A DNA stretch of 64,000 nucleotides from Hydrogenophaga taeniospiralis (GTDB taxonomy: Bacteria > Pseudomonadota > Gammaproteobacteria > Burkholderiales > Burkholderiaceae_C): contig NZ_JAHBAG010000001.1 in NCBI RefSeq assembly GCF_020510445.1, positions 1,464,501 through 1,528,500 on the forward strand, read 5' to 3'. The position numbers and the translations under genes were made by a program. Below are positions 38,801 to 47,287 of this stretch, piece by piece. Within the stretch, counting starts at the first letter, position 1, and every line of letters begins with the position of its first letter. The notes below the pieces were generated by a model. The model did no database searches and was not told the origin of the DNA. It was given only the letters and a program-made list of their open reading frames with translations.

Positions 38801-39403
38801 GGGCAGCGGCGTGAGTACCAATGCATCGACCCCGGTGCCAACCCGAATCCCACCGACGTGGGCATCCAGATGCATGTGCTCATGTGGCTGGCCCAGGCCG
38901 ACCCACCGGCGGCCCGTGCGCTCTGCACGGCGCTTCGCCAAACCATCGACCAGGACCGCCTCTGGGTCTACTACGACAGGGCGCCGCTGGTGCCCGTCAT
39001 GCGCCAGGCCGACCTGAAAGCCGCGGGCTGCGAGGTGCCACTGCCGCCATCGCGTTCACAAACGACCGTGGAAGGACAGGCGATCTGGTTGGCTGCGAGC
39101 CAGATGCTGCAGCAGCTGGAGGGCGGCCGGGACCACGCGCCCACCTCGGCGCAGGTGGTCCATCTGCTGCAAGCACTGTCGAGGGATGGCTTTGCGCCGG
39201 TGAGGCAGAACCCGCCCTTGCTGTACCACAACGATCTCACGGCCTCGGTGCGCAGGTTCTATTGGTCGGAAGACGTGGGCCATGCCCTCTGGTTGAGGCT
39301 GTATCTGGACAGCGTGCGTCTCGGCCTTCTGGCGGCCCCCGACAACGACAGCGACAAAGACCGTGTCGCCGACGGTGGTCGAATCCTTCGGAAATCACCA
39401 TGA
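35825..39403 (+). CDS. GT-C glycosyltransferase-like membrane protein fused to a DxDDTA terpene-cyclase-like toroid
   Basis: A 1192-aa protein I cannot assign to a named gene. Residues about 1-540 contain some ten membrane helices and, after the third, Y-D-E-R-M-Y-H (128-134) with the A-S-R-V-I-Y-W-I-Q stretch seen in the first luminal loop of GT-C (PMT/ArnT-like) glycosyltransferases, whose acidic pair binds metal/lipid-phosphate sugar. Residues about 540-850 look like a soluble region, including a possible beta-sandwich. Residues about 855-1180 resemble an alpha/alpha toroid with Q-Q-A-D-G-Y-W (866-872), a QW-type motif, and D-A-D-D-T-A (953-958), identical in pattern to the DxDDTA acid motif of squalene-hopene and other class II terpene cyclases. 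The start ATG follows GAAGGG. Overlaps the UbiA gene. Confidence 0.75.
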   Translation: MLFFLSLLLTVWVSLRWASCFARSPADGYWIFVASVMLQVGAITSLTSLVHQLTPSMWVLVQVLVGAVTVLLTGGPRRPTGMAWSRWYSRLAAFVSGLSLWGGLALSAICGMSLVSMVVQVATPLQGYDERMYHASRVIYWIQHQTVFPFDTHNIRQTIVPFGSELFFLWPVLLTKTEAVGRLVFWLALPLASVGQYVLLRTLKLSQTVALVGVLILISTPLIASSTVGLKPEIWSIVALLGLAYWAVSIGAGAEEAKAKFFFLGVFAVLSINVRSFPLSLLPSLLLIVWWAPGPFSFATRLKPFAAGLVGAGLLSSLLIPLAFNTALYHHPLGPGEVRRIIQADVSPRVMYTHAVRFASLLWELPDVPASAETRSHFSGAANRFISAMGAGVPLADENDRPWPGRFAYSLPEHSTRFSLWGLLWIPVLLTAVPLLIRNVLTTWPRVRLTAVSAHALLAIPLLGAILFGARWMVQSEVPGRFLVGPYALALPMGIALIAPYLSSRRKLAQLLIAGVVAYGVYQPIRGRADAAVQAIAVPVSERVVNEPFDEVVGALMPPGSRVLFVGHQHARDYPLFLPEAHYANAVIPWGTGSFDPARMRRLIASEQVSHVLIQDEKRVVFKWFPALDTREMVTWLTAQAGLKAVHLKTPHMRLFEVSGAAAMDEWPFSTTEAPPAAPLIKVDDTLKTQVGIDPTLLETAWPVENPGGSEGGYLWMGQGSAEGLGFALWSRQDRDVDFRFQVSPGPGLDAPGRRVMVLHDGIPVGDEHRFQGEAAIVLRTRLHAGRNLIDLFAVDAATIRPLPNGDPRGLVVGLHEVRIEAVPVAAVDDIRPDSPGQVGENARSTGSDDLARSARQAVGLINRRQQADGYWLTSHTSEAQFDEPTEEMNTYVTSMMVDLLGSRRDPVGLGGGLERARTHLRSQIEAGGLVRYHGRPGTRAMAAHGLCTITPDADDTALVWRIAPGADALRSPALETLRRYRTAEGLYKTWLGQRREYQCIDPGANPNPTDVGIQMHVLMWLAQADPPAARALCTALRQTIDQDRLWVYYDRAPLVPVMRQADLKAAGCEVPLPPSRSQTTVEGQAIWLAASQMLQQLEGGRDHAPTSAQVVHLLQALSRDGFAPVRQNPPLLYHNDLTASVRRFYWSEDVGHALWLRLYLDSVRLGLLAAPDNDSDKDRVADGGRILRKSP

Positions 39404-40290
39404 CGGATCGTCCCAAAGGCGCCCGGTGGCTGCTGCGTCTGTTGTCGTGCATCCGGTTCGACGAGGTCCTGGTTCTTCAGGGCACGCCCCTGCTGGGCGC
39501 GGTGTTTGCGATGAACCACCTCACGATGCAGAGCGCCGCGGCGCTGTTGCTGCTGGCGGTGGGAAACGCCTTTCTGGTGGCCCACGTCTTTTTGCTCAAC
39601 GATTGGGCCGGCATCCACCAGGATCTCCGTGATCCCGCCCGATCGGCCGGCGTGTTCCTGAACCGCGGCGTTCGGCGCCAAGAGATCGCGGCTTTGCTGC
39701 TGATCCTGCTGCTGCTGAGCCTGGTGGCTTTCGGCCAGCTGGGTCCGGCGACGCTGGGCATCGGTCTGATGATCGCCGTCGCGAGTGCCCTCTACTCCGT
39801 CCCGCATGTGTACATGAAGGGTGTCCCGCTGGCCAGCTCACTGCTGCATCTGGTCAGTGGGGTGCTGCACTTCTTGCTGGGCTATTCGGTGTTTCAAAGT
39901 CCCGACGTCCATGGCTTGCAGATTGGGCTGTTCTTTGCCGTGATCTTCGGCGCGGGGCACCTGACACAGGAGGTTCGCGATTGCGAGGCCGACCAGGCCA
40001 ACGGCATTCAAACCAATGCCGTGACATTCGGCAAGAGGCGGAGCTTCATCGCCGGTTTCGTGCTCTTCACGTTCGCCGACGCCCTGTTGATCGTGCTGGC
40101 CATGGGCGGAGCCGTGCCGCAAGAGCTGGCCTTTTTCGTCGCCGCGCTCTACCCGTTGCATTTCCATTGGACGCTGCAGGCGATGCGTGAGGGCCTGCCG
40201 TTCGAGAGCGTGCGCCGGCTGCAGATACGGTACCGCGCCTTGTATGCGGGCATTGGCGCCGTCATGATCGTTTCCGTGCTTTTGACGTGA
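39400..40290 (+). CDS. UbiA-family prenyltransferase
   Basis: A 296-aa integral membrane protein with about eight helices and both Asp-rich regions of the UbiA superfamily: L-N-D-W-A-G-I-H-Q-D near residues 66-75 and R-D-C-E-A-D near 196-201. The first motif is N-D-x-x-G-x-x-x-D rather than N-D-x-x-D, so one metal-binding Asp is missing. Family members transfer prenyl chains to aromatic or other acceptors. The ATG overlaps the stop of the GT-C/toroid gene, which strongly suggests a joint function, perhaps making or modifying a prenyl-linked lipid. Not the housekeeping UbiA by sequence. Confidence 0.82.
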   Translation: MTDRPKGARWLLRLLSCIRFDEVLVLQGTPLLGAVFAMNHLTMQSAAALLLLAVGNAFLVAHVFLLNDWAGIHQDLRDPARSAGVFLNRGVRRQEIAALLLILLLLSLVAFGQLGPATLGIGLMIAVASALYSVPHVYMKGVPLASSLLHLVSGVLHFLLGYSVFQSPDVHGLQIGLFFAVIFGAGHLTQEVRDCEADQANGIQTNAVTFGKRRSFIAGFVLFTFADALLIVLAMGGAVPQELAFFVAALYPLHFHWTLQAMREGLPFESVRRLQIRYRALYAGIGAVMIVSVLLT

Positions 40291-40330
40291 AACCGCCGAC
40301 ATTGAAACCACGAGTGACAGGATCCCTGCC

Positions 40331-41056
40331 ATGGCTCCACTGACCCCCCTGCGCCCCGGCTCCGCGTTGCGCGAACGCGCCCGCCCACCCACCGCCCAGG
40401 AGCTGGCGGAAATCCCCTGGCTGCACAGCCTCACCGCGAGCGAGAGCGAGCGCGCGCGTGCTGCGCTGGTGGTCAGCGAAGTGCTGGCCGGCGAATACAT
40501 CTGCCGCATCGGGCGGCCCGTCACCTACTGGTTTGGTCTGGTCGATGGCCTGCTCAAGATGAGCAACGACGACTCCATGGGGCCGGTCATCACCTTCACC
40601 GGCGTGGCGCCCGGCGGCTGGTTCGGCGAAGGCACCGTGCTCAAGCACGAGCACTACCGCTACAACATCCAGGCGCTGCGCAAGAGCCGTGTGGCCGGCC
40701 TGCCGGTGGACACCTTCGACTGGCTGCTCGACCACTCGCTCGGCTTCAACCGCTTCGTCATGCACCAGCTCAACGAACGGCTGGGTCAGTTCATCGCCGC
40801 GCGCGAGATCGACCGCATCAACAACCCCGACCTGCGCGTGGCGCGCAACCTCGCCGCCCTGTTCCACCCGCTGCTTTCGCCCAACGTGGGCGACATCCTG
40901 CGCATCACCCAGCAGGAGCTGGCCTACCTGGTGGGGCTGTCGCGCCAGCGGGTGAACGAGGCGCTGTCCACGCTGTCGGACAAAGGCTGGATACGGGTGG
41001 AATACGGCGGCCTGCGCGTGCTCGATCTGCCAGCGCTGCGCAGCGGCGAGTTATGA
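40331..41056 (+). CDS. Crp/Fnr family transcriptional regulator
   Basis: A 241-aa regulator with an N-terminal cyclic-nucleotide-binding-like beta-roll (about 30-150) and a C-terminal winged helix (I-T-Q-Q-E-L-A-Y-L-V-G-L-S-R-Q-R-V-N-E-A-L near 195-215). It has none of the clustered cysteines needed for an FNR-type iron-sulfur centre, so it is not an FNR-type oxygen sensor; its effector may be a small molecule. It lies between two copies of TTGTCG-N6-CGACAA (35738 and 42336), each upstream of a transport or activation gene, and is the obvious candidate to bind them. It starts 40 bp after the UbiA gene. Confidence 0.87.
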   Translation: MAPLTPLRPGSALRERARPPTAQELAEIPWLHSLTASESERARAALVVSEVLAGEYICRIGRPVTYWFGLVDGLLKMSNDDSMGPVITFTGVAPGGWFGEGTVLKHEHYRYNIQALRKSRVAGLPVDTFDWLLDHSLGFNRFVMHQLNERLGQFIAAREIDRINNPDLRVARNLAALFHPLLSPNVGDILRITQQELAYLVGLSRQRVNEALSTLSDKGWIRVEYGGLRVLDLPALRSGEL

Positions 41057-41115
41057 GGCTCTGTGCCTCGGTTCTCCGTGGCGCCGCGGGCCACCCGCAT
41101 CGGGGTGTTTCCTCA

Positions 41116-42264
41116 TCAGCGGATGAAGCGCCCGTTGCGCCCCACCAGTGTCAGTTCCACGAAACGCGAGGCGTTGCGTTCGGGCGTGCTGGCGTTGATC
41201 TCGAAGCCACCCAGGTCCCACTTCTTGAGGTTCCAGGTCGCGTCGATGAAGGCCGCGCGCGTGGGGTTGCGCCCGGCGCGCGCCAGGGCCTCGGCGAACA
41301 CGCGGGCGTTGATGTAGCCCTCCAGCGCCAGGTGCGAGGGCTCCGCCGAAGCGCCCGATGCTTTCCAGTCGGCCTGGAAGTCGCGCACCACCGGCATGAC
41401 CGCATTGGTGGGCAGGGGCACCACCTGCGAGATCGCCATGCCCGTGGCGTCGGCGCCCAGCGCCTTCACGGTGGCGGATGAGCCCATCACCGACAGCGCA
41501 TACAGCGTCACGCCGCGCTGGAGCGCTCGGAAGGCCTTGACGAACTCCAGCGTGGGCTTGCCCGCCAGGCCGATCACGATGGCATCCAGGTTGCCCTGCG
41601 CGAGCTTGTCGGCGGCGGCGCCCGCGTCCGAGGCGTTGTTCTCCACCGTGACGGAAATGGCCTCGGGCAACTGGAGCTGGCCCATGGACTGCCTGGCGGC
41701 GTTGAACACCTCTTTGCCGAACGCATTGTTCTGGTAGACGACACCCAGGCGCCGGATGCCGATGGTGGACAGGTGCTGCACCAGCTTCTCGGTCTCGTCG
41801 GCATAGCTGGCGCGGATGTTGAACACGTTGCGGGCGGTTTTCACGCGGCTGAGCTGCGCGCCCGTGAACGGTGCGAAGAAGGGAATGCCGCTGTCGATCA
41901 CCTTGGGCAGCATGGCCTCGATCATGGGCGTGCCCATGCAGTTGAACAGGGCGAAGGTGTCGCGCTCGGCCAGGAAACGATCCACGTTGGCCAGGGCCTT
42001 GGGCGTGTCGTAGGCGTCGTCCTGCGTGACCAGTTCGATGGCGCGGCCGTGCACGCCGCCGCGCGCATTGAGGGCCCCGAACGCGGCCTTGGCGCCCAAG
42101 TGCATGGCCGAGCCCAGATCGCCCAGCGGACCGGTGAGCGCGATGGACTGCGCGATCCTGAGCGCGCCTTCCTGTGCCTGGGCGTGGCCGATGCCCAACC
42201 AGGGCAGGCCGACGGCGGCGGCCAGGAGCTGGCGCCGGGCGATGCGGGATGGGGGGTGTTGCAT
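41116..42264 (-). CDS. ABC transporter substrate-binding protein, LivK type, with Tat-like signal
   Basis: A 382-aa type I periplasmic-binding protein ([15 protein letters not shown] near residue 37, [11 protein letters not shown] near 66). The signal region [11 protein letters not shown] contains two adjacent arginines and may be read by the Tat pathway. No ATPase or permease genes are adjacent, so it may supply an alternative receptor to the Liv transporter at 28.3-33.7 kb. A TTGTCG-N6-CGACAA palindrome 71 bp upstream, shared with that operon, supports this. It converges with the Crp/Fnr gene. Confidence 0.88.
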   Translation of the reverse strand: MQHPPSRIARRQLLAAAVGLPWLGIGHAQAQEGALRIAQSIALTGPLGDLGSAMHLGAKAAFGALNARGGVHGRAIELVTQDDAYDTPKALANVDRFLAERDTFALFNCMGTPMIEAMLPKVIDSGIPFFAPFTGAQLSRVKTARNVFNIRASYADETEKLVQHLSTIGIRRLGVVYQNNAFGKEVFNAARQSMGQLQLPEAISVTVENNASDAGAAADKLAQGNLDAIVIGLAGKPTLEFVKAFRALQRGVTLYALSVMGSSATVKALGADATGMAISQVVPLPTNAVMPVVRDFQADWKASGASAEPSHLALEGYINARVFAEALARAGRNPTRAAFIDATWNLKKWDLGGFEINASTPERNASRFVELTLVGRNGRFIR

Positions 42265-42335
42265 GTTGTCTCCTCGATGGCTGGAGGCCGTGGGGCCCAG
42301 GGAGGCCGCATCATCCCGTATTAATTGGCGTTATT

Positions 42336-42353
42336 TTGTCGTTCTGACGACAA
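42336..42353. promoter_or_regulatory. Palindromic operator candidate TTGTCG-N6-CGACAA, copy 2
   Basis: TTGTCGTTCTGACGACAA has the same 6-bp arms and spacer length as the copy at 35738, followed in both cases by TTG-A/G-AG. It lies 71 bp upstream of the reverse-strand substrate-binding-protein gene and 89 bp before the pseudouridine synthase gene on the other strand. Confidence 0.6.
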
Positions 42354-42442
42354 TTGGAGTCGTGGTATTCCCGCATTCGCGCTCGGCTCGCCGCCTGGCG
42401 CCGAGCCTGCGGACACCGGAGTCAATCTGGGATGATCCCCCC

Positions 42443-43705
42443 ATGACCACCGACAAAAAGCCCAGCACGCTCAAGCTCAACCCGGGCGCTGCGAAGAAGA
42501 CCCCGGCCGACCCCTTCGCGCCGCGCCGCGCGCCCGTGCGCCCGCCCGGCCCGGCCCGTGCCAAATCGGTTTCCGCCTCCGCGCCCAAGCCGCCGCGTGA
42601 GCCCTCGCCGGGCTTCGGCGCCAAGCGCGCCGGCACCGAAAGCGAGCGCAACGAGCGCCCGCGCTATGGCGCAGACCGCCCGGGCAGCGACCGGCCCGCT
42701 GGCCCGCGCCCCACCGGCGACCGCCCGCGTTCCGGCCCAGCCGCCGGCCCGCGCGGCGACGACCGCGGCTGGAGCGAGCGCCCGGCCCCGCGCCGCACCG
42801 ACCCGCGCGACCCACAACCCCATGGGGCGGGAGACCGTCCGCAGCGCGGCCCGTCCGCTGCACCGCGCTTGCCGCAGCCCCACCGGCCCGATCTCGCCCG
42901 CGTCGGCAACGTGCGCGGCGAGATCCGCCTCAACAAACGCATGGCCGACCTCGGCCTGTGTTCGCGCCGCGAGGCCGACGAATGGATCGCGCGCGGCTGG
43001 GTGCTGGTCAACGGCGAACCCGCCGTCATGGGCATGCCCGTGGCGCCCGACGCCCAGGTGGAGGTGCTGCCCCAGGCGCGCCACCAGCAGGCCGGGCAGG
43101 TCACCATCCTGCTGCACAAGCCCATGGGTTACGTGAGCGGCCAGCCCGAAGACGGCCACGAAGCCGCCGCCACGCTGATCGGCGCGCCCAGCCAGTGGCG
43201 GGGCGACGCCCGCCACCCGGCCGATGGCCGCCGTTTCGCCCCCGAACACACCCGCGGCCTCGCGCCCTGCGGCCGGCTCGACATCGACTCCGTCGGCCTG
43301 CTCGTGCTCACGCAAGACGGCCGCATCGCGCGCCAGCTCATCGGCGAGAGCAGCGGCATCGAAAAGGAATACCTGGTGCGCGTGCACTACGCACCCAACG
43401 GCCCGCAAGGCGCAGGCGTGGTCACGCAGAACGTGCAGGCCGTCTTCCCCGCCGACAAGCTGGCCCTGCTGCGCCACGGCCTGAGCCTGGACGAGCAGCC
43501 ATTGAAGCCTGCGCAGGTCGACTGGATGAACCCCGAGCAATTGCGGTTCATATTGAAGGAAGGCAAGAAGCGCCAGATCCGCCGCATGTGCGAACAGGTG
43601 GGTCTGCACGTGGTGGGCTTGAAGCGCATCCGCATCGGCAACGTGGTGCTGGGCAATCTGCCGGTGGGGCAGTGGCGGTATCTGGGGGCGGGGGAGAGTT
43701 TTTGA
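42443..43705 (+). CDS. RsuA/RluB/RluF-type rRNA pseudouridine synthase
   Basis: A 420-aa enzyme. Residues about 1-150 form a Pro/Arg/Gly-rich disordered extension. An S4 RNA-binding domain follows ([18 protein letters not shown] near 158-175), then the catalytic domain with Asp280 in [14 protein letters not shown] and the C-terminal K-K-R-Q-I-R-R-M-C motif. This layout fits RluF/RluB-type enzymes acting on 23S rRNA, though RsuA cannot be excluded. The N-terminal tail is common in high-GC betaproteobacteria. A housekeeping gene at the boundary of the catabolic regions. Confidence 0.88.
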   Translation: MTTDKKPSTLKLNPGAAKKTPADPFAPRRAPVRPPGPARAKSVSASAPKPPREPSPGFGAKRAGTESERNERPRYGADRPGSDRPAGPRPTGDRPRSGPAAGPRGDDRGWSERPAPRRTDPRDPQPHGAGDRPQRGPSAAPRLPQPHRPDLARVGNVRGEIRLNKRMADLGLCSRREADEWIARGWVLVNGEPAVMGMPVAPDAQVEVLPQARHQQAGQVTILLHKPMGYVSGQPEDGHEAAATLIGAPSQWRGDARHPADGRRFAPEHTRGLAPCGRLDIDSVGLLVLTQDGRIARQLIGESSGIEKEYLVRVHYAPNGPQGAGVVTQNVQAVFPADKLALLRHGLSLDEQPLKPAQVDWMNPEQLRFILKEGKKRQIRRMCEQVGLHVVGLKRIRIGNVVLGNLPVGQWRYLGAGESF

Positions 43706-43788
43706 TCGCTTTCAAACAATGGCTCCGATTCGATCAAGGTACTTGACTCATCTGACGACCACCGGCGACTTCATCGTTCATCCAAAGA

Positions 43789-44571
43789 ATGCCACCACGC
43801 CACCGCATCTTTGTCCGCTCCCACGCCATCCAGCAAGCCCAACGCAAACTGGAGGCTGAGTCCTACCCTCGTTTGCAGATGACCTTGATCGCGACATTGA
43901 CAGGTGCTTTCGGGTTGCTCTCGTCTTTCCTGCTGTTGCGTCAAGGCGTGGAGAGCATGGCCATTCGATATCCGACGGCGGTACTGTCGGCCTACGTCAT
44001 GTTTCTGTTCCTGATCTGGTTGTGGCTCAGGACCAATCGTGATGACTACGTCGATGTCCCGGACTTTTCGTCTCCGTCTGGTTCGGGCTCGGGATGCGGC
44101 AGTGGTGCGGAGTCCGCCGCACCGATCCGAAGTGGAAGCGGTGGCGATTTTGGCGGTGGCGGTGCGAATGCCAGCTTTGATGGAGCCGGCTCCTCGGTGG
44201 ACGACGGCCCAGGTCTGGGGTCGGAGATGGGCGATGCGGCTGGGGCCATCGCGGAAGCCGACGAGCTGGCGATTCCGCTGCTGGCGGTTGTGATGGCGGT
44301 GGGGCTGGCCTTCGCCTCGCTGTACGTGATCTACATTGCGCCGACGCTGCTGGCCGAGGTACTGGTGGACGGTGCGCTGTCGTATGCCTTGTACCGCTAC
44401 GTTCGTGGGGACGATTCAGAACACTGGTTGCCCACAGCTGTGCGGCGCACGGTGCTTCCTTTCCTCGCCACCGCGATTTTCCTGGCAGCTGCGGGAGCGG
44501 GCATGGCAGCTTACGCGCCGGGCGCGCGTTCTATTGGCGAGGTGGTGCGAAGCGGGGTTTCCGCGCCATAG
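43789..44571 (+). CDS. Hypothetical membrane protein with Gly/Ser-rich central linker
   Basis: A 260-aa protein of unknown function. Two hydrophobic helices lie near residues 30-50 and 63-80, then a Ser/Gly/Asp-rich flexible segment (about 92-150), then three more helices (about 160-185, 190-205 and 220-245). The N-terminus is basic and amphipathic. No catalytic motif is seen. The glycine-rich middle would separate two membrane hairpins. It is not close enough to either neighbour to suggest an operon. Confidence 0.65.
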   Translation: MPPRHRIFVRSHAIQQAQRKLEAESYPRLQMTLIATLTGAFGLLSSFLLLRQGVESMAIRYPTAVLSAYVMFLFLIWLWLRTNRDDYVDVPDFSSPSGSGSGCGSGAESAAPIRSGSGGDFGGGGANASFDGAGSSVDDGPGLGSEMGDAAGAIAEADELAIPLLAVVMAVGLAFASLYVIYIAPTLLAEVLVDGALSYALYRYVRGDDSEHWLPTAVRRTVLPFLATAIFLAAAGAGMAAYAPGARSIGEVVRSGVSAP

Positions 44572-44809
44572 GCTTGCAGGCGACGCTAGGCGTGCTCAAC
44601 GTCATCGATAGGGTGGGCCAGTCGGTGCGGCGGCCTGGGTTCACGCATGCGCAGAAGCCATAAGTTGTAGTTTCGGCATTGTGTAACAAGGCTGGCAGGA
44701 GGATACTGCGACTGTAAAAAAATGAAACGGTGTGCATCAGCGCCGCCCAGGTGAGGACCCGAGCTTTTTCCAGGTGGATGCCGACCCAACCGTACCGAGG
44801 AGACCGATC

Positions 44810-47287
44810 GTGCTTGAGATGAAGGCACTCCTGCTCGTGAAGGGCCTCGCCAAGAATGACAAACGAATGATCGAACGCCTGGCGCGTGGTACCGACGGCT
44901 TGTCCGGCCCGGGGGTGTCCAGACGTGGTGCGCGCGCGGCGGTTGCGGTCGTTTTGACGCCGGGCTTGTTGCTGTGGCCGCTGCCAGATGCCATGGCGAC
45001 CAGCGCCGTCCGGCTCGCATCGGCGGGGAGCCCGGCGATGGACGTGGCCGGCATGGACATCGGGGAGCTGGTCAACGTCAGGGTTTCACCCTTCGAGGTT
45101 TCCACGCATCTGGACCAAGGCTACCGGGCCTCGAATTCGGTGTCCGGTTCGCGTTTCGACGCGCCGATCCGGGACCTGCCGTTCGCCATCCAGGCGTTCA
45201 CCGAGTCCTTCATTCAGGACCAGAATCCGCAAAACCTCTTCGACATCGCGCGCTATTCGCCGGGCGTGACGTACCGCAGCAACGACTTCAACGAGGGCAA
45301 CGCCAACCTCGCCATCCGCGGCTTCGCCGTCAGTGCCACGCCCGGCAACGTTCAGGTGTTGCGCGACGGCTTCCACGGTCCTTCGATCTTCGACTTCACC
45401 AACATCTCGCGCGTGGAAGTGGTCAAGGGCCCATCCTCGTTTCTCTACGGGCAAGTGGCTCCCGGCGGCATCGTCAACGTCATCACCAAGACCCCGCAGC
45501 CGACGTTCGCCGCCACCGCCGATGCGCGCTACGGCTCCTATGGCCAGTACCGATTCGATGCCGACGTGACCGGGCCGGCGTCGAAAACGCTTTTCTACCG
45601 GATCGCGGCTTCCCACGACCAGGACATGCACTACTGGAAGCCCTACGACGCCCATTCCCGGAACATCTCGCCCTCCCTGCTCTGGCAGCCCAACGACCGC
45701 GTCAGTGTATCGGTCAAGTACGAGCACTTCCTCAAGGTCGAGAGTCCGCAGGTCATGCAGAAGCCCGGCTACAACACCCAGGCCGGCATCGTGCCGACCG
45801 CCTCCGACCCCAACCGTTCCGGCGTCGACGTGCCCGGCCTGCCGGACAACTGGAACAGCATGTCCAACGCGGACCATCGCCGCAGCGAAACCAACGGCCT
45901 GAGCACATGGATCGATGTCAAGGCCAACGATCACTGGAACCTGCGCGCGGGCTACGCCCGCCAGTCCTACGAGGTTGACGCGCTGTTCTCCGGCAACCTC
46001 GGCATGGCCAACAACGCCACCCTCATGCAGGGTCGCCGCGTCAGGTTCCAGACGTACACCAACCTCGACGACACCTACGAGGCCCAGGCCGTCGGCAAAT
46101 ACACCTTCGGCGACACCAGCCTGCGCCTGCTGGTCGGCACGCAGTACAGCCGCCGCCGTTTCGACAACCGGGCCGCGCAGGCGCCCAACGACCCGGCGCT
46201 CGGCAGCGATCCCACCGCGTCGCCGCTGCCGCTCTGGGACTTGAGCAACCCCGCCACCTGGAACCGCGATGGCGCGATTCCACTCTCCGCGCTGACGGCA
46301 AACGCGACCGACACGACCACCGACTATGTCGACAAGTCGGTCCATGGCGGTTCGACCTTCGGCTTCTTCGGCGACCGCTTGCTCGTGCTCGCGGGCTGGC
46401 GCAAGACCGCGACGGAAAGCCAGCTGGTCAACCACCTGACCGGTCTGTCCCAGGCCAAGATCACCGCCAGCGCGGTCACGCCCCAGTACGGCGTGCTGTA
46501 CAAGTTCACCCCCGGGCTCTCCGCATTCGCCTCCTACGCCGAGTCCTTCGTTCCCGGCACGCAAATCCTCCGCAACCCCGACGGAACGAGTCGAGCGGCC
46601 GAACCCACCCGGGGGCGCGGCCACGACATCGGTCTCAAGGCCGACCTGTTGGACGGCCGACTCTCCGGCACGCTCACGTTCTTCGACATCCGCAACAAGA
46701 ACATCGTCAACGATCTGGCCGTCACGGATGCACAAGGCAACGTGGCCATCTACAACGTGCAAAGCGGCGAACAGCGTTCGCGCGGTTTCGAGCTGGACAC
46801 GACGGCCGCGCTGACCGACAACTGGCAGCTGTATGTTTCCTACAGCCGCATGAACGCCCGCATCACCGAGTTCAGCGGCCACGACGCCGCCATCCTCGCC
46901 CAGGACCCGGCGACGCTCGACGCCTCCGGGCTGGCGAACTACAAGAACGTGCTGCGCTTCCACAACGCGCCCTTGCAGATGAGCGCGCCCCACCTCGCCA
47001 ACCTCTGGACGCGCTACAACTTCACACAGAGCGGACTGCAGGGGCTCTACGTCGTCGGCGGCGCCAACTTCGTGCGCGACCAGACCATCCTGCCCGACGG
47101 GCCGGCGTCGGCACGCCAGACCTACACGCTCGTCAACGCCGGCATCGGTTATGGGTGGCAATCCAACGGCCGGCGGATGAGCATTGATCTCATGGGCAAA
47201 AACCTCACCAACGAAAAGTACCGGCCTTCGCAGAGCACGCGCGGACGCCCTCGGGAGTTCCAGCTTACCTACGTGGCCAGGTTCTGA
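44810..47287 (+). CDS. TonB-dependent (siderophore-type) outer-membrane receptor
   Basis: An 825-aa receptor. After a long signal region (hydrophobic A-V-A-V-V-L-T-P-G-L-L-L-W-P-L) comes a plug domain with P-F-A-I-Q-A-F-T, I-R-G-F-A-V and the conserved V-E-V-V-K-G-P-S-S-F-L-Y-G-Q-V-A-P-G-G-I-V-N segment, then a 22-strand-type barrel ending in Phe (V-A-R-F). Start: GTG 44810 has GGAGA six bases upstream, better than ATG 44819 or the open upstream frame. The last codon overlaps the YfiR gene. No Fur box was found, so an iron ligand is not certain. Confidence 0.85.
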   Translation: MLEMKALLLVKGLAKNDKRMIERLARGTDGLSGPGVSRRGARAAVAVVLTPGLLLWPLPDAMATSAVRLASAGSPAMDVAGMDIGELVNVRVSPFEVSTHLDQGYRASNSVSGSRFDAPIRDLPFAIQAFTESFIQDQNPQNLFDIARYSPGVTYRSNDFNEGNANLAIRGFAVSATPGNVQVLRDGFHGPSIFDFTNISRVEVVKGPSSFLYGQVAPGGIVNVITKTPQPTFAATADARYGSYGQYRFDADVTGPASKTLFYRIAASHDQDMHYWKPYDAHSRNISPSLLWQPNDRVSVSVKYEHFLKVESPQVMQKPGYNTQAGIVPTASDPNRSGVDVPGLPDNWNSMSNADHRRSETNGLSTWIDVKANDHWNLRAGYARQSYEVDALFSGNLGMANNATLMQGRRVRFQTYTNLDDTYEAQAVGKYTFGDTSLRLLVGTQYSRRRFDNRAAQAPNDPALGSDPTASPLPLWDLSNPATWNRDGAIPLSALTANATDTTTDYVDKSVHGGSTFGFFGDRLLVLAGWRKTATESQLVNHLTGLSQAKITASAVTPQYGVLYKFTPGLSAFASYAESFVPGTQILRNPDGTSRAAEPTRGRGHDIGLKADLLDGRLSGTLTFFDIRNKNIVNDLAVTDAQGNVAIYNVQSGEQRSRGFELDTTAALTDNWQLYVSYSRMNARITEFSGHDAAILAQDPATLDASGLANYKNVLRFHNAPLQMSAPHLANLWTRYNFTQSGLQGLYVVGGANFVRDQTILPDGPASARQTYTLVNAGIGYGWQSNGRRMSIDLMGKNLTNEKYRPSQSTRGRPREFQLTYVARF

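Noticed and set aside
40331-41056. Calling the Crp/Fnr protein an oxygen-sensing FNR
   Set aside because: The cysteines that bind the 4Fe-4S cluster are absent, so an FNR name would mislead.
44572-44809. Fur box upstream of the TonB receptor
   Set aside because: No sequence near the GATAATGATAATCATTATC consensus was found, so iron regulation is not claimed.
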